This document shows, piece by piece, positions 60,781 to 64,000 of a stretch of DNA of 64,000 nt. The notes under the pieces were generated by a model that had not been told where the DNA came from, did no database searches, and saw only the letters and a list, made by a program, of their open reading frames with translations. Positions within the stretch are counted from its first letter, which is position 1, and each line of letters starts with the position of its first letter. Made by a program: the position numbers and the translations under genes. This DNA is from Manis javanica (Eukaryota > Chordata > Mammalia > Pholidota > Manidae): NCBI RefSeq assembly GCF_040802235.1, contig NC_133158.1, positions 160,739,401 through 160,803,400 of the forward strand, given 5' to 3'.

Positions 60781-62067
60781 TTTATGAAATAAAAATAAAT
60801 GTTTATTCTCTGCAGCACAGTTCTGTACCTATATACTATTTATGCCACAACTAATTATCAAACACATTATCAAGCAGAATTTCGGCTTATATAACATTCA
60901 ACTTAATTCAGAATTAAATATCTTTCAGTTAGATGATCTCCAACAATTCTAGCAGATAAATGTTACCATCTTCATTTTGCTAAAAGAGGACTCAATGCTC
61001 AAACGCGTTAAATAGCTTGTCCAGATTCCCACAACAAACTGAACAGTTGAAATTTGAACTTTGATCTTTGTGTTAGTTTGTTTACAATACAAGGTATCAA
61101 GGCTAGAAACGTCAGTTAATTTTTATTCCACCTTTTCCTTCATCCCCCAATATCTATTGGGACATGGTGCCTTTAAATTCAATGCCCAAACTCTCTGATC
61201 CATCTCTTTTAACACATTTTTATTCACTGAACTCAGTAGCCAAGAAATACAAATACCAGTGGTAAACTATTGGTATATGGTCTTGTTACAATGTTTAAGC
61301 TCTTTCACGTATACTACTTCATTCAATTATCAGGTTACTCAGACGGTACAGGTATTTATTACGAGTCAGGAAATGAGTTCTTGCAGAGTTTATACAACAT
61401 ATTTAAATTCCCATCCAGTAAGGGTCAGATCTAATTTCCTAATGGGACTGTTTCTACAGCTCTGTTTATCAAAACAGTATATTTAGAATAAAGTTTATTT
61501 TAAAACTCATTTTACTATGAAACATTAGTTAGAGCCAGATTCACGATGGAGAACACTACTCTCAGCAAGTCATCCAGTTCCATTCCTTCACTTAAAGAAC
61601 TAAAGGCCAAAGTGGTGCTGCGATTTGCTAAGTGGAAAAGCAAGCATTAGAACTGGGATCCCCCAGCTGGCGCCAGTAACAGCCTCCGAGAATATAGTCA
61701 GCTATAACAGAATTACATCTGATATAAAGGGGAAAAAAAGAGCTGAGGGCTAAAGAACAAAAGTTGAAAGAAGGCCCCTTTATGTCCCACAGAGCTTCCA
61801 ACCTTAATTGCCCCCAGTGAATCCTGGTGACACATAACTTCACCCTTTAGCAAGGATTCCTTCTCATAGTTGAACCGTGAACATAATTGTGCTTCCTTGC
61901 CCTTGAATGAGAAATAACCCAGAACAGAATTCAGAGGATCTTGATGGCAGCTCCTACAGGCAGAGTGCGTCACTGCAGGAAAAGAAACCGGGATGGGGGC
62001 AACAGGCAACCCACCCAAGACCAATAGAAGAAAAGCACAACGTACAGATTTGTATTTTGCTGGATAC
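60781..62067. repeat. ACAD11 pseudogene intron 1 start, with MIR-like fragments
   Basis: No exon. About 60960-61075 and 61570-61680 read like inverted MIR/MIR3 pieces (ttttgctaaaagaggactca, gtggtgctgcgatttgctaa, gaactgggatcccccagct). The remainder is unassigned. An open frame 61713-62120 simply continues out of ACAD11 exon 1 into the intron. Confidence 0.45.
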
Positions 62068-62215
62068 CTATACTGGGCAACGGTCAGCTTCGCCTCGCGC
62101 TCTGCTCCAAAGCCGGGCAAGTTCTGGTTTCGGTAGGCCTCCAGGGACCTCTGTCGAACTTGTGCTGGGGTAGCACTTCGACCATCTGGCGTTCATAGGA
62201 TGCACCAGCCTTCAT
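62068..62215 (-). pseudogene. ACAD11: ACAD11 pseudogene exon 1, 1-nt deletion
   Basis: ATG at 62215-62213. It reads MKAGASYERQMVEVLPQHKF then DR, then shifts and continues LPGFGAEREAKLTVAQY(R) in the next frame. Donor TATAG|gtatcc. Length is 148 nt against 149 expected; the lost base is near 62148-62152 (acagaggtccctgg). An upstream in-frame open stretch to 62362 has no ACAD11 homology. Confidence 0.88.
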
Positions 62216-63020
62216 GATTGTCTCTGCTGCTGCAAGCAGCATAAACGCAGAAACCACACACGTCCCGGGCTCCGACACCTGTGCTGCGGGAACTCCACTC
62301 AGTAGTTTGGAGGCACTGTACTGACGTGTCCCGACCGAGACCGCCCAAGCGACGACAGCCAATCACACACTTCCTGGGCGCCGTTGCTGAGCAACAGCGG
62401 CTGGCATTTTAGGCTCCAGTTGAGAAATGGCAGAAAGGCTTCGTGTGGGTTCGGATTTAAAATTTCAGTTGGCTTCAGATTTGGATGACTCCGTTTTAAA
62501 GAAAGCACAGCCACTGTAGTCACTACGGGCAAGTAAGAACGCAGGGGCCTCTTTCACCTCCAAAGTTAACGCACTGGCTGCCGAAAGAGCTATTGGGTCC
62601 GGTTCAGAAAAGGGCCCGTCAGGACCTCGAGCCCAAGAATAAAAGATCCTGGCGTTTCTGCCAGCCGCCGGTTTGGAATGGCAACATTGCTGGCCGCAGG
62701 CTCTGGACATACGAACCCCCGCCCTGTTGCGGCCTGGTCTCTTTGGAGCTGGGGAAGAAGGGAGCCAAAAGGGGCGGGGTTTTTCTGAGGGGGAACGTTA
62801 ACTGCAAGCACCGGAAGCGGTACCTTGGGAGGTCCGCGGGAGTGGCGGAGACGTGTCTGTCCGTGAGACGCTGGGACCGCTTGCCCAGGGTTGTGAGCTA
62901 GGAAGGCAGCCGCTAGGCCCCTCCTCCCATATCCTTTGCAGATCCAGTCGGCCTAGCAGCGTGGGGCGGCGGCGACGGCGAAGGCTGGGGCTGGGAGCAT
63001 TGGCCGCCGGGCTCCCAGCC
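62216..63020. promoter_or_regulatory. Bidirectional CpG-rich promoter region between ACAD11 and UBA5
   Basis: GC-rich, CpG-containing, TATA-less sequence separating the two divergent start codons by about 805 bp. It includes ggggcggggt (GC box, about 62773), caccggaagcgg (ETS-like, about 62811) and gattggctg-type reverse CCAAT (agccaatcac at about 62359). Because UBA5 needs it, this region should stay constrained although ACAD11 is dead. Start sites are not mapped. Confidence 0.7.
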
Positions 63021-63181
63021 ATGGCCGAGTCTGTGGAGCGGCTGCAGCTGCGGATAGAGGAGCTGGAGCGGGAACTGGCCCGGGAGAGAAGTCGGCGGGC
63101 CCTACGGGGCGGCGACGGAGGCTGCGGCCGGGCCCGTATCGAGAAGATGAGCCCAGAGGTGGTGGACTCCAACCCCTACAG
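63021..63181 (+). CDS. UBA5: UBA5 first coding exon (UFM1-activating E1 enzyme), partial gene
   Basis: UBA5 is the E1-like enzyme that adenylates UFM1 and passes it to UFC1 in the ufmylation pathway, acting in cytosol and at the ER. The exon encodes MAESVERLQLRIEELERELA, then ERSRRALRGGDGG and RIEKMSPEVVDSNPY(R), with a Glu/Arg-rich N-terminal helix, and ends at TACAG|gtgacc. The ATG-binding domain, catalytic Cys and UFIM motif are encoded further right, outside the window. The start is in a strong context (gccATGg). An in-frame upstream ATG at 62853 lacks homology. No lesion is seen. Confidence 0.93.
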
Positions 63182-64000
63182 GTGACCTGCGTCGCGGGTA
63201 GGAGGCGGCGAGGTCACGGTCTCCCTGCGGTCCGGAGTGAGGCGTTCCCCACCTGTCCAGGTCATAAGGCCTCCCGTCTCCCTTTTAATGTTCTGGGGGT
63301 CCTGTCCCCAAATGGGCAAGGCCAAGTCTTAGTATTGGGCCAAAGATGTTCTTTAGAAAAAAAGAAAGTGTATCTGCCATATGGCGCAGCTCCCGTACCT
63401 GCTGACACGCCAACAGTTTTGTACCCGCCCTGCCTCTGTTGGTCTACCTTCGCTCTGCCTAAAACTAATAGTAGTAACTTTCAGAAGATGATGTCAGACC
63501 AGTCCTGTCTGCTCCTCTCCTTTCTTCGTTTCCTAAGGTTTGTTAATTCCAAGCCGAGTGTAGCATAGTAGTTAAGGATAAAGACTCTGGAGAGCCAGAC
63601 TGATTGTATTCAAATCCCAACTATTCCTAGCTGAGTAACCTTAGGGGAGTTCTGAACCTATTTGCCTCACTTTCTCACTTGTAAAATGGGGATAATAGTA
63701 GTATCTATCTCAGAGTTTTGAGAATCGAAAACGTCAGTATAAGTGAAGATCTTAGAATAGCGCTGGTGCACGCTAAGCCTTGTACAAGACTGTTGCTCAG
63801 GGCCTAGAGTGACAGAGCTTCACTACCTGCCAAACACTCGACGTGCCTTGTCACTTTTCCTGCTCACCACAACCCTAGGAGATTGCTACTATTATTTTAT
63901 AGTTGAAAAATTGACAGACAACTGCTGTGGCTTGCCTTCAGGTCAGGCAACTAGTAGTAGGTAATAAGGTCTGGACTTGGATTAAATTTTTCTTACTTAA
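63182..64000 (+). other. UBA5 intron 1 (partial) with MIR fragments
   Basis: Starts at donor gtgacc. About 63558-63780 is a plus-strand MIR (gcatagtagttaaggataaa, cctatttgcctcactttctc, aaaatggggataatagtagt). About 63835-63985 is an inverted MIR-like piece (ccctaggagattgctactat, cttcaggtcaggcaactagt). The next UBA5 exon is not in the window. Confidence 0.75.

Larger units (their letters stand above)
28037..62215 (-). pseudogene. ACAD11: ACAD11 (acyl-CoA dehydrogenase family 11) pseudogene, 5' exons only
   Basis: ACAD11 is a fusion of an N-terminal aminoglycoside-phosphotransferase-like kinase domain and a C-terminal acyl-CoA dehydrogenase, acting on 4-hydroxy and long-chain acyl substrates. 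Exons 1, 2, 4 and 5 of the kinase part are recognisable in order on the minus strand, divergent from UBA5 as in human. Lesions: 1-nt loss in exon 1, 2-nt loss in exon 2, TGA in exon 4 (29617-29615), TAA in exon 5 (28101-28099), and the catalytic-loop HGD changed to HGG. Exon 3 was not found, nor any dehydrogenase exon to the left edge; the latter could be deleted, displaced by the DBR1 copy, or beyond the window. Stops by substitution argue against mere assembly error. The introns hold an intact L1, other L1s and an HSPA8-like retropseudogene. Confidence 0.87.

Noticed and set aside
62853-63185. Longer UBA5 N-terminus starting at 62853
   Set aside because: In frame but without UBA5 homology before MAESVERL; the ATG at 63021 has a strong context and matches the family start.

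Overview
This is nuclear DNA from a placental mammal. It contains spliced vertebrate gene exons with GT/AG junctions, many LINE-1 (L1) elements of different ages, old MIR and L2 relics, and retroviral LTRs. I see no young lineage SINE (no Alu, B1/B2, carnivore SINEC or ruminant tRNA SINE). Recent retrotransposition is almost all L1. That would fit a SINE-poor lineage such as pangolins, but the species is an inference I cannot confirm. Comparisons with human proteins below are from memory.

Genes. Only one exon looks functional: the first coding exon of UBA5 (+ strand, 63021-63181), which runs off the right edge. Divergent from it lies ACAD11 (- strand), with recognisable exons at 62215-62068, 40956-40859, 29620-29459 and 28206-28037. 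These carry two frameshifts, two in-frame stops and a lost kinase-loop aspartate, so ACAD11 looks like a dead gene at its ancestral place beside UBA5. Further left is a copy of DBR1, the lariat-debranching enzyme (- strand, 15481-4452). Exons 1, 2, 3, 6, 7 and 8 are recognisable with introns kept. Exons 4-5 are missing, the exon 2 acceptor is mutated, and exons 6 and 8 carry small deletions and stops. I read it as an unprocessed duplicated pseudogene, because DBR1 is essential and in human lies about 5 Mb from UBA5. A decayed HSPA8-type processed pseudogene sits at 44.0-45.7 kb, inside ACAD11 intron 1.

Repeats. The most striking object is a full-length, apparently intact L1 on the - strand (40346-33441), with a YY1-like 5' end, about 210-bp tandem 5'UTR units, ORF1 (307 aa) and ORF2 (1280 aa). 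Its 17-bp target-site duplication does not close after the L1 poly(A). It closes about 1.8 kb further on, after a segment holding a retroviral env remnant, a polypurine tract and a U3-R ending in poly(A). So this is an L1 3' transduction carrying a polyadenylated retroviral 3' end. A second, independent, 5'-truncated copy of the same retroviral 3' end sits in DBR1 pseudogene intron 7 (5230-6696) with the same 3' end and the same 323-bp U3-R length. Three other L1 insertions (9102-11570, 41235-42515, and 50551-59741 with a nested L1) also show non-L1 sequence between L1 and the distal target-site duplication. Recurrent read-through past the L1 poly(A) site is therefore the main theme of the window.

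The rest is old L1, an L2 element at about 46-49.6 kb cut by a solo LTR with a perfect 5-bp duplication, a MaLR-type LTR at 17.2 kb, MIR fragments, a (CA)n tract and unrecognised intergenic or intronic sequence.
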